Assembly: GCA_003649565.1 (NCBI GenBank)
Contig: QMSF01000046.1
Coordinates: 1 to 7,059 of the forward strand
Direction of reading: 5' to 3'
Length of the DNA: 7,059 bases
Source: Thermoprotei archaeon
Lineage (GTDB): Archaea > Thermoproteota > Methanomethylicia > Nezhaarchaeales > WYZ-LMO8
Made by a program: the position numbers and the translations under genes. Below, in pieces: positions 1-5,660 of the stretch (positions are counted from its first letter, which is position 1; each line of letters starts with the position of its first letter). The notes beneath the pieces are model-generated. The model was not told the DNA's origin, made no database searches, and was given only the letters and a program-made list of their open reading frames with translations.

Positions 1-29
1 ATCTGAAAGTCCTCAAAGGAGTAGGGCAT
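1..29 (-). CDS. N-terminal fragment of an unidentified gene, possibly MaoC-like
   Basis: The minus strand has an ATG at 29, 16 nt beyond the panE stop codon, followed by nine open codons (MPYSFEDFQ) to the window edge. The close spacing on the same strand and the absence of a T-run after panE suggest that the operon continues here. No Shine-Dalgarno sequence is visible in the 16-nt gap. Many MaoC-type (R)-specific enoyl-CoA hydratases begin with a short segment reading FEDF followed by a hydrophobic residue and Gly, so a MaoC-family hydratase is a reasonable guess. Nine residues cannot establish a family, and the frame itself could be fortuitous. Confidence 0.35.
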
Positions 30-45
30 GTTTAGTTTTTAGCTT

Positions 46-969
46 TTAGTTGAGACTTTTAAGCTTAATGGATTCGAGGGTCTTAACCATGAGGTATAGG
101 GCTCTATTTAATGGTGCGTCTGTCAATCCTTTAGCTGATAATCTCCATATTGCGCCATTTATGTAATCTACCTCGGTCCTCTTGCCCCTCAATATGTCCA
201 TTAGCATTGAGTTCTTGTTGTTATAAGTGGCTTTAGCGACCTTAAAGACCTCCTCAATAGGGTCATCAACTTCAAGCTTTATTTTGAGGCTTAATGCCAC
301 TTTCCAGCTTTCGGCTGCAACCATCGCCATTAAGGTCTTAGTATGCTCGTTTTCTAGGAGCTCGCCATTTCTCATGTTTAGCAGTGTTCCTAGGGGGTTT
401 ATTGAAGAGTTAATTATAGCCTTAGTCCAGACAGCTCCTTCTATGTTTTTCGTGACTTCAGCTGGTAAGCCAGCCTCTTTAAGGGCATCAGCGAATTCTG
501 AGCATGCGTTTAGGAGATCTTCAGATTTTGCCCCTAGAAGTGTTTTTGCTATGCCTTTGACCTTTACTATCCCTATCTCTTCGACCATAGCTCCACAATT
601 TGTGACGCCTCGTGCTACAGCTCTATTTAGCACGTTTTCAGCTTCTTCTTCAACTCCAAGCCCGTTTTGGAGGAGTATGACTGGGCATCTTAAATTCGCC
701 TTGGCTATGTGGCGAGCAGCTGACGAGGTGTCATAGGCTTTAACGGCTATGACGCATAAATCTAGGTTCTTAAGGTCATCCAAACTTGCCTTGAATGTTG
801 CCTTAACAGTTATGGTTGACCAATCCGGCATTTCGAGTTTTAGGCCGTTCAATATGAGTTTAGGTATTTTGTGTTCTCGTTCTACAAAGATGACTTCGTG
901 GCCGCTATTGTGAAGAAGTCCTCCAAATAGGCCTCCTATGGCTCCTGCTCCTATGAAAGCTATCTTCAC
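46..969 (-). CDS. panE: 2-dehydropantoate 2-reductase (ketopantoate reductase, PanE/ApbA family)
   Basis: Cytosolic NAD(P)H-dependent enzyme predicted to reduce 2-dehydropantoate to pantoate on the route to coenzyme A. The 307 residues match the family's usual length of about 300. A Rossmann nucleotide-binding loop GAGAIG lies at residues 7-12. The C-terminal helical domain holds the catalytic set: K183 in K-x3-N-x3-NPL (N187, N191), S254 in NKNSM, and E266 in RTEVDYINGA; their order and spacing match the E. coli K176/N180/N184/E256 arrangement. The start is a GTG, chosen because a ribosome binding site AAGGTG lies 8 nt upstream and the Rossmann motif needs this N-terminus. It lies 12 nt after hps-rraA, so translation is probably coupled. 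Some ApbA-family proteins act on other 2-oxo acids, so substrate assignment is strong but not certain. Confidence 0.9.
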   Translation of the reverse strand: MKIAFIGAGAIGGLFGGLLHNSGHEVIFVEREHKIPKLILNGLKLEMPDWSTITVKATFKASLDDLKNLDLCVIAVKAYDTSSAARHIAKANLRCPVILLQNGLGVEEEAENVLNRAVARGVTNCGAMVEEIGIVKVKGIAKTLLGAKSEDLLNACSEFADALKEAGLPAEVTKNIEGAVWTKAIINSSINPLGTLLNMRNGELLENEHTKTLMAMVAAESWKVALSLKIKLEVDDPIEEVFKVAKATYNNKNSMLMDILRGKRTEVDYINGAIWRLSAKGLTDAPLNRALYLMVKTLESIKLKSLN

Positions 970-977
970 TTTATTGG

Positions 978-983
978 CACCTT
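978..983 (-). promoter_or_regulatory. Ribosome binding site of panE, overlapping the hps-rraA stop codon
   Basis: On the minus strand AAGGTG matches the archaeal anti-Shine-Dalgarno partner GGAGGTGAT and ends 8 nt before the panE GTG. Its first two bases are the last two bases of the hps-rraA TAA. A ribosome terminating on hps-rraA would sit on this site, which argues for coupled translation and supports the GTG as the panE start. Confidence 0.7.
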
Positions 984-2277
984 AACCTATGATCTTATCC
1001 CACTTCTTCAACTCCAAGACCTTTGATAGAGTGCTTCCTCTTCTGATTTCTTCTCTTATCCTGTTCTCCTTTTCCATTACGTCTATGGCTCTATTGGCTA
1101 TCTCAACAGCCATGTCCTTGGGTACCACGACAACTCCATTGTCGTCACCTATGACCCAATCTCCTGGCTCCACCTTGACGCCTCCGCAAGTTATCTCGAC
1201 GTTAATTTCGCCTAAACCCTTGGGTTCGCCAGCTCTTGGGTTTATGTATCTAGCGAAAGCTGGGAATTTCAATTCTCTTATGACGTCAACGTCTCTTATC
1301 GCTCCGTCAATTACGACTCCTGCTACCCCCTTGACAACGCAGCTCCATGATGCTAATTCTCCCCAAACTGCTTCTTCAGCTCCACATGCATCTATGACTA
1401 TGACCGAGCCGGGCTCGGCTATATCTATTGCTTGAACGGCTTTTGACCAGTCTCCAGGATATGTTCTGACTGTTATTGCTCGGCCAACCATTTTCACTCC
1501 TGGTGTTATTGGCTTGATGCCCTTCATTGCGCCTTTTTTGTGCATTGCATCAGCTATGTTCGGCGTTGAGACCTTCTTAAAGGCCTCTATAAGTTCTTGC
1601 TCAGTGAACTTCTTGTATAGCTTTGTTTCTATTGGCTTTCTTGTTAGCATGGCTTGCTTGATGATTCGAGCTGCCTCTTCGGCATTTTCGGCTTTTGTTA
1701 TTGCTCCTCCGACTATGATTATTGATGCTCCAGCTTCAACAGCTTTAGCTGCCGTCTCGCTATTAATGCCTCCAGCAACTGCTACTGGGACGTTGACTAC
1801 ATCGACTACTTGCTTTAATACGTCTAGAGGCTTCATGCCCCTCATTTGCTGGTCTATGCCGACGTGAACGCATATGTAGTCGATACCTAGCCTTTCTAGT
1901 TCAACTGCCCTGCTTGGCATGTCGTCTACGTTCATTAAGTCGACCATTATCTTGGCTCCAACTCTCCTCGCAGCCTCAACAGCCTCTCTGACGGTGCTGT
2001 TATCGGCTAGTCCCATTATGATGACCACATCAGCACCAGCTTTAGCAGCAGCCTCAACTTCTATAGATCCTGTATCCATGGTCTTCATGTCGGCTACTAT
2101 CGGCACTCCTGGGAATCTCCTTTTCAGTTCCCTCACACAGTTTAAGCCCTCACTTTTAATGAGCGGTGTTCCAGCTTCAAGCCAATCTACGCCGCCTCTT
2201 AGAGCTTCCTCGGCTACCTTGAAGGCTCTATGGAGATCAACGAAGTCTAAGGCTAGTTGTAATATAGGCTTCTCCAT
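982..2277 (-). CDS. Bifunctional 3-hexulose-6-phosphate synthase / RraA-family fusion protein
   Basis: A 431-residue two-domain cytosolic enzyme. Residues 1 to about 210 form an HPS barrel of the OMP-decarboxylase superfamily. The DxKxxD motif (D63, K65, D68) follows a strand at 57-62, VHVGIDQQ with H138 is typical of HPS, and glycine-rich phosphate-binding loops lie at 167-171 and 187-193. HPS interconverts formaldehyde plus ribulose-5-phosphate and hexulose-6-phosphate; archaea lacking the oxidative pentose phosphate pathway commonly use it in reverse to make pentose phosphate. After a linker (about 211-228), residues 229-431 form an RraA/pyruvate-aldolase-like domain with GELAS (306-310) and DGAIRDVD (324-331). 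This fusion is a known archaeal architecture, usually annotated as HPS/ribonuclease regulator. The partner isomerase PHI is not in the window. The ATG lacks a Shine-Dalgarno sequence, so a leaderless or short-leader transcript is likely. Confidence 0.92.
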   Translation of the reverse strand: MEKPILQLALDFVDLHRAFKVAEEALRGGVDWLEAGTPLIKSEGLNCVRELKRRFPGVPIVADMKTMDTGSIEVEAAAKAGADVVIIMGLADNSTVREAVEAARRVGAKIMVDLMNVDDMPSRAVELERLGIDYICVHVGIDQQMRGMKPLDVLKQVVDVVNVPVAVAGGINSETAAKAVEAGASIIIVGGAITKAENAEEAARIIKQAMLTRKPIETKLYKKFTEQELIEAFKKVSTPNIADAMHKKGAMKGIKPITPGVKMVGRAITVRTYPGDWSKAVQAIDIAEPGSVIVIDACGAEEAVWGELASWSCVVKGVAGVVIDGAIRDVDVIRELKFPAFARYINPRAGEPKGLGEINVEITCGGVKVEPGDWVIGDDNGVVVVPKDMAVEIANRAIDVMEKENRIREEIRRGSTLSKVLELKKWDKIIG

Positions 2278-2307
2278 TTTCGGTCAAGCTTAGAAATATG
2301 AAGCTTA

Positions 2308-2315
2308 GTTATATC
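2308..2315 (-). promoter_or_regulatory. Candidate TATA box for hps-rraA
   Basis: The minus strand reads GATATAAC at 31-38 nt before the hps-rraA ATG. With the usual archaeal spacing of about 26 nt from TATA centre to transcription start, this gives a leader of only about 8 nt, which agrees with the lack of a ribosome binding site. The 70-nt gap after cysS has no T-run on the sense strand, so readthrough from cysS is also possible. Confidence 0.35.
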
Positions 2316-2347
2316 AGCTTCGTTCATCAAGCATTTTTGCCTGGCCT

Positions 2348-3769
2348 TTAAGTATAAGTCCATGTAGTTCCAGTCTTTGAATCCATGAGCTTGATTCCAA
2401 GAGAAGCAAGTTGCTCTCTGATCTTATCGGCTATCTCGTATTCTTTTCGGCTTCTATGTATCTGCCTGATGTCGACTATCAATTGTACCAGCTTGTCTAT
2501 GATGTTCCTCTCAAAGCTTCTTGCGCCGAGTACGTCATCTAAAACCGCTAAGACTTGGTTTATCCTTTTGAAGGCGTTTAACGCTTTTAATGCTAGCTCC
2601 GCTTTTTCACTGGGTATTATGTCGCTATAGGCTATTGAGATTATGTTGTGGAGATAAGGAGCGGCCTTGGCGCCATTGAAGTCGTCCTCCATTGATGTTA
2701 TGAAGCCTAAGAGATTTTCATCGATATTTCTCGCTATTTTAAGCTCTTCATCCGAGAGCTTAAAGTTAAATGACACCTTGGATGTTATTCTCATTAAGAG
2801 CTCAACACAGTTCTTAAGTCTCTCGTAAATTCTTTCGTAGCGCTCTAATAATTCATATGAGAAGTCAACCGTGCTTCTATAGTGTGTAAGAGCTAGCATT
2901 AATCTAAGCGCTTCGGGTTTATGTTTAGTGAAAATCTCCTTTAAGGGAATTATGTTTCCAAGGCTTTTGCTCATTTTCTCTCCTTTAATTGTTAAGTAGC
3001 CAGCGTGAAGCCAATATTTGACCCATGGCTTGACTCCATATCTGGCCTCGCTTTGAGCTATTTCATTCTCATGATGTGGGAATACTAGGTCAACACCTCC
3101 ACCATGAATATCTATCCTGTCGCCTAAGTAGAAACTGCTCATGACCGAGCACTCTATGTGCCATCCAGGTCTTCCAGGGCCCCATGGACTTTCCCACCAT
3201 GGCTCTCCAGGCTTAGCTCTCTTCCATAGTGCAAAGTCGTATGGCCTCTTCTTTTCATGGATAAAGGCTTCTTCTTGCCTCCATCCTTCGCCTTTAACTC
3301 TCTTTGAAAGCTTGCCATATTCTAGGAACTTATCGACATCAAAGTAAACGCTTCCATTGCTTTCATAGGCAAAACCAGCCTCTATGAGCTTTGAAATGAA
3401 GTCTATCATCTCCTTTATGTGGTGAGTCGCCTTTGGATGAACGTCAACCTCTATGTGCAGCTTTTCCAAAGCTTCGAGGTAATCTTTGGTGTAGGTGTCA
3501 GCTATAATTTTCCAATCTACATTCTCTTTGTTAGCCCTATTTATTATCTTGTCATCGATGTCAGTTATGTTTTGAACGTAGGTGACCTCGAAGCCCTTTA
3601 AATTGAGAAAACGCTTTATCACGTCAAAAGCCACATAAGTCCTAGCGTGACCCACATGCGTGTAGTCGTAAACTGTTGGCCCACAAACATACATTCCTAC
3701 TTTTGGGGGGTTGAAGGGCTCAAAGTTTTCTAGAGACTTTGATAAGGTATTGTACACCCTAATTGTCAA
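2348..3769 (-). CDS. cysS: Cysteinyl-tRNA synthetase
   Basis: Class I aminoacyl-tRNA synthetase that activates cysteine with ATP and charges tRNA-Cys in the cytosol. The 473 residues compare with 461 in E. coli. The ATP-binding signatures are HVGH (residues 38-41) in GPTVYDYTHVGHAR and KMSKS (265-269). The catalytic zinc ligands are all present with exact family spacing: C29, C207 in HIECS, H232 and E236 in PHHENE. The C-terminal helical anticodon-stem domain is complete. The start is TTG: an in-frame stop lies two codons upstream, a GGTGAT ribosome binding site is 5 nt upstream, and the resulting N-terminus (IRVYNTLS) is the canonical CysRS opening. It is divergent from the 151-aa gene and is the first gene of the minus-strand block. 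Its presence implies direct tRNA-Cys charging rather than sole reliance on the SepRS/SepCysS route. Confidence 0.97.
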   Translation of the reverse strand: MTIRVYNTLSKSLENFEPFNPPKVGMYVCGPTVYDYTHVGHARTYVAFDVIKRFLNLKGFEVTYVQNITDIDDKIINRANKENVDWKIIADTYTKDYLEALEKLHIEVDVHPKATHHIKEMIDFISKLIEAGFAYESNGSVYFDVDKFLEYGKLSKRVKGEGWRQEEAFIHEKKRPYDFALWKRAKPGEPWWESPWGPGRPGWHIECSVMSSFYLGDRIDIHGGGVDLVFPHHENEIAQSEARYGVKPWVKYWLHAGYLTIKGEKMSKSLGNIIPLKEIFTKHKPEALRLMLALTHYRSTVDFSYELLERYERIYERLKNCVELLMRITSKVSFNFKLSDEELKIARNIDENLLGFITSMEDDFNGAKAAPYLHNIISIAYSDIIPSEKAELALKALNAFKRINQVLAVLDDVLGARSFERNIIDKLVQLIVDIRQIHRSRKEYEIADKIREQLASLGIKLMDSKTGTTWTYT

Positions 3770-3774
3770 GTTTC

Positions 3775-3780
3775 ATCACC
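3775..3780 (-). promoter_or_regulatory. Ribosome binding site that fixes the TTG start of cysS
   Basis: The minus-strand sequence GGTGAT is a perfect six-base match to the archaeal Shine-Dalgarno consensus and ends 5 nt before the TTG. A nearby ATG inside GGTGATG is in another frame and leads nowhere, so the TTG is the credible start. Confidence 0.7.
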
Positions 3781-3781
3781 A

Positions 3782-3854
3782 GAAAGCCTATCATTATTAT
3801 CAAAGCTTCAAACTTAACATTTTTGCTCTTGCTGAGCTGAATGTGAAAGCCTAT
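3782..3854. repeat. 10-bp direct repeat pair in the divergent intergenic region
   Basis: GAAAGCCTAT occurs perfectly at 3782-3791 and 3845-3854, 63 bp apart start to start, which is about six turns of B-DNA. The two copies bracket the candidate cysS TATA box; the right copy lies between it and the 151-aa gene's candidate promoter. They could be paired operator half-sites, or chance in an A/T-rich spacer. The rest of this 150-nt gap (3770-3919) holds promoters only, with no RNA gene visible. Confidence 0.4.
3813..3820 (-). promoter_or_regulatory. Candidate promoter of cysS (BRE plus TATA-like box)
   Basis: The minus strand reads GCAAAA followed by ATGTTAAG at 44-51 nt before the cysS start. 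The A-rich stretch ahead of the box resembles a BRE. The spacing predicts transcription starting about 20 nt before the TTG, which leaves room for the GGTGAT ribosome binding site. The box is only a moderate match to the archaeal consensus. Confidence 0.35.
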
Positions 3855-3883
3855 TGGTTATGCCCCTCCTTTCTAAGCATAGA

Positions 3884-3891
3884 TTTAATTA
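3884..3891 (+). promoter_or_regulatory. Candidate TATA box of the 151-aa gene
   Basis: TTTAATTA is centred about 32 nt before the ATG at 3920, preceded by a purine-rich stretch. It predicts a transcript with a leader of about 6 nt. No Shine-Dalgarno sequence precedes the ATG, which fits a leaderless or near-leaderless message. AACCTA occurs at 3891-3896 and again at 3905-3910, between the box and the gene. Confidence 0.4.
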
Positions 3892-3919
3892 ACCTAGTTA
3901 CTATAACCTATATTTAGAC

Positions 3920-4375
3920 ATGTTGAGTGGCAAAGTAACTGTCGAAGTAGATGTAGATCCTCAGGTATTAATGAAAGAGCTTGTTGATCTCGAAGTATTT
4001 TATGGACGAGATAGAGTAGAGAAGTATGATAATAATTACCTGCTCAACATAACGCTTAAAGGTGTTAGCTCAAAGTTTAGCTTTAAGATACCAGTTTACG
4101 TGCACGTCTCTGGCAATAGAGTTTATCACATAGGCATGGGTGAAACAAATTACTTAGCCTCGTTTGAGCTTGTAGGGACTTCGAAGGGAACCTTACTCAT
4201 AGCATGGGCTCAACTTAAAGCTGGACGTAAAGCATGGTTTATGGGTGCTCGACTCGATCTTTTCTTAAAGGAGCTTATTGATGCGGCAATAGCTAGAGCT
4301 ATGCTTAAACGCCATTCAAGAGAAGGAGAAAGCGTGAATCTAGCATCAAGAGAAAGAGAGATTCAAGGTAGATAG
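3920..4375 (+). CDS. Conserved-looking protein of unknown function, possible SRPBCC/START-like fold
   Basis: I do not recognise this 151-residue protein by sequence. It has no signal peptide, membrane segment, cysteine cluster or nucleotide-binding motif, so it is probably soluble and cytosolic. Alternating hydrophobic segments suggest a strand at 3-12, a helix at 13-25, then strands around 32-48, 50-63, 66-73, 78-88 and 90-101, and a long amphipathic helix at about 108-130, followed by a charged, probably disordered tail (131-151). That strand-helix-sheet-long-helix order resembles SRPBCC/START-like ligand-binding proteins such as CoxG-type and Sulfolobus STK_08120-type families; this is inference from pattern only. 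The ATG has no ribosome binding site but a TATA-like box sits at the distance expected for a nearly leaderless message. It is divergent from cysS and 98 nt ahead of the methyltransferase gene. Codon use resembles its neighbours, which supports a real gene. Confidence 0.75.
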   Translation: MLSGKVTVEVDVDPQVLMKELVDLEVFYGRDRVEKYDNNYLLNITLKGVSSKFSFKIPVYVHVSGNRVYHIGMGETNYLASFELVGTSKGTLLIAWAQLKAGRKAWFMGARLDLFLKELIDAAIARAMLKRHSREGESVNLASREREIQGR

Positions 4376-4395
4376 GGGAATATTGATTAAGGTGG

Positions 4396-4400
4396 TTTTT
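4396..4400 (+). terminator. Short T-tract, possible terminator after the 151-aa gene
   Basis: Five consecutive T residues lie about 20 nt downstream of the stop codon, before the candidate promoter of the methyltransferase gene. Archaeal termination can use T-tracts without a hairpin. The tract is short, so the evidence is weak. Confidence 0.25.
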
Positions 4401-4415
4401 GAAAAGTAGGATAGA

Positions 4416-4423
4416 CTATAAAC
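4416..4423 (+). promoter_or_regulatory. Candidate TATA box of the methyltransferase gene
   Basis: CTATAAAC is a good archaeal TATA match. It predicts transcription starting near 4445, giving a leader of about 29 nt that contains the GGTGAG ribosome binding site. Confidence 0.4.
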
Positions 4424-4440
4424 GCATTTGCTCTATGCGT
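4422..4440. repeat. Perfect inverted repeat between TATA box and start of the methyltransferase gene
   Basis: ACGCAT and ATGCGT are perfect 6-bp arms separated by the 7-nt loop TTGCTCT. The dyad begins at the 3' end of the candidate TATA box and ends just before the predicted transcription start. That is where an archaeal repressor would block the preinitiation complex. It could alternatively be a weak RNA hairpin; the G/C content and T-run of a bacterial-style terminator are missing. Confidence 0.5.
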
Positions 4441-4463
4441 CATATTCGATGCTCATAGTGGGT

Positions 4464-4469
4464 GGTGAG
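4464..4469 (+). promoter_or_regulatory. Ribosome binding site favouring the TTG start at 4474
   Basis: GGTGAG matches the archaeal Shine-Dalgarno core GGTGA and ends 4 nt before TTG 4474. The in-frame GTG codons at 4462 and 4465 have no comparable site upstream and overlap the ribosome binding site itself. Confidence 0.55.
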
Positions 4470-4473
4470 TGTA

Positions 4474-5607
4474 TTGCTCAAGTTCTTGGCTACTACGATC
4501 AAGGGAATGGAGGATATAGCAGCGAGAGAAATTGAAGAGCTGGGAGGATGCAACATAGAGCTTAAAAGTGAAAGAATATTCTTTCAAGGAGATGAAAACC
4601 TGATATATCGCATTAACATTAGGTCGAGATGTATACATAAGCTTATATTTATCTTAAATCATGGTAAAGCAATGGGTTTAGACGAGATATATAGTCTTGC
4701 GAAATCTATTGAATACTCTGAGGTCATAGGGCTTCATCAAACTTTTGCTGTAAGGACAACAAGGGTTGGCAAACATGATTACACAAGCATTGACGTATCA
4801 GCAACTGTTGGACAAGCGATAGTGGATTACTTCAACGAAGTTAAGGGTGCACGACCCCGAGTTAACCTTAAGAATCCTGACGTTGAGATAAGCGTCTATG
4901 TTAAAGACGATGAAGTTACCATAGGTGTAAATACTACAGGTGAATCTCTTCATAGAAGAAACTATAGAGTTTATGACCATCCAGCGGCCATAAAGACTAC
5001 ATTGGCTTCATGTATGGTGAGATTGTCTGATTGGCATGGCGAGGAATTCCTAGATCCTATGTGTGGTGGTGGTACAATAGCTATAGAAGCAGCATTAATG
5101 GCTAGGAAGTTTCCTCCAGGATTTTTCAGGAGAAACCTCGCATTTACAAGATTGCTTTTTTATGAGGCAGAGGCTCATAAGAATGAGTTGGAAAAGGCCT
5201 TGGAAGAAGTAGATAGATCATGCTTCAAAATATGTGGCTTTGATTTGTCTCCTAAGCACGTTAATGGCGCAATAATAAATGCATCATCAGCTGGAGTTGA
5301 TGACACAATAAGCTTTTTCGTTCAAGATGCGACAAGGGAGGATGCTTATAAAACTGTAAACGCTAAATACATTGTAGTTAATCCTCCTTATGGAATTAGG
5401 CAGTATAGACCAAGGATACTCAAAGATCTTTACATAAGATTTCTTAAAGCATTATCATGTAGTCTTAGCGGTTCAACGCTTGTCTTGATAACAGGCGCGC
5501 CTAGAATATTTGAGGAGGCCTTAGCATACAATAACTGCAAGATTATTGAAATAAGAAGCGTTAAACATGGTAATTTACCAGCTAAAGTATACAAGCTTGT
5601 GATGTAA
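4474..5607 (+). CDS. trm14: THUMP-domain tRNA (guanine-N2) methyltransferase, Trm14-like
   Basis: Predicted S-adenosylmethionine-dependent enzyme making N2-methylguanosine in tRNA, probably at position 6 of the acceptor stem. The 377 residues are close to Methanocaldococcus Trm14. The N-terminal region (LKFLATTIKGMEDIAAREI) is the typical opening, followed by a THUMP RNA-binding domain at roughly 45-150. The catalytic Rossmann domain has motif I DPMCGGGT (194-201), the acidic motif GFDLSP with D257 that should hold the SAM ribose, and the N2-guanine methyltransferase signature NPPYG (303-307). Related COG0116 members include TrmN and the RlmL N-terminal half, so a different guanosine or rRNA target is possible. 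TTG at 4474 is preferred because of a GGTGAG site 4 nt upstream; an in-frame GTG at 4462 would add four residues (381 aa). The gene is complete and ends 53 nt before the coiled-coil gene. Confidence 0.9.
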   Translation: MLKFLATTIKGMEDIAAREIEELGGCNIELKSERIFFQGDENLIYRINIRSRCIHKLIFILNHGKAMGLDEIYSLAKSIEYSEVIGLHQTFAVRTTRVGKHDYTSIDVSATVGQAIVDYFNEVKGARPRVNLKNPDVEISVYVKDDEVTIGVNTTGESLHRRNYRVYDHPAAIKTTLASCMVRLSDWHGEEFLDPMCGGGTIAIEAALMARKFPPGFFRRNLAFTRLLFYEAEAHKNELEKALEEVDRSCFKICGFDLSPKHVNGAIINASSAGVDDTISFFVQDATREDAYKTVNAKYIVVNPPYGIRQYRPRILKDLYIRFLKALSCSLSGSTLVLITGAPRIFEEALAYNNCKIIEIRSVKHGNLPAKVYKLVM

Positions 5608-5619
5608 CATGCCAAAGCA

Positions 5620-5627
5620 TTTTTAAT
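5620..5627 (+). promoter_or_regulatory. T-rich element: TATA-like box or terminator tract between trm14 and the coiled-coil gene
   Basis: TTTTTAAT follows an A-rich CCAAAGCA stretch that could serve as a BRE. It predicts a start near 5650, too close to the AAGGAG ribosome binding site (5648-5653) to be comfortable. The same T-run could instead end trm14 transcripts. A second A/T-rich box, GTTAAATA, lies at 5632-5639. The roles cannot be separated from sequence alone. Confidence 0.25.
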
Positions 5628-5660
5628 CATTGTTAAATAAAAATAACAAGGAGAAGACCT

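Noticed and set aside
227..736. Plus-strand open frame antisense to panE
   Set aside because: Lies wholly inside panE, low-complexity Ser/Ala/Thr-rich translation typical of antisense shadows, no ribosome binding site.
989..2293. Three long plus-strand open frames antisense to hps-rraA (989-1435, 1514-1867, 1919-2293)
   Set aside because: The sense strand encodes a clear two-domain enzyme with motifs; the antisense products are Ser/Thr/Ala-rich and match nothing recognisable.
2331..2340. Small palindrome-like GCATTTTTGC after cysS as a terminator hairpin
   Set aside because: Arms are only three bases and the T-run is on the wrong strand for ending cysS; it is better read as part of the shared upstream element.
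2385..3917. Plus-strand frames antisense to cysS, including one crossing its start (3711-3917)
   Set aside because: cysS is unmistakable on the other strand; the crossing frame is compositionally odd and has no ribosome binding site.
4376..4461. tRNA or other structured RNA between the 151-aa gene and trm14
   Set aside because: Only one 6-bp stem is present; no cloverleaf, T-loop GTTCRA sequence or CCA end was found.
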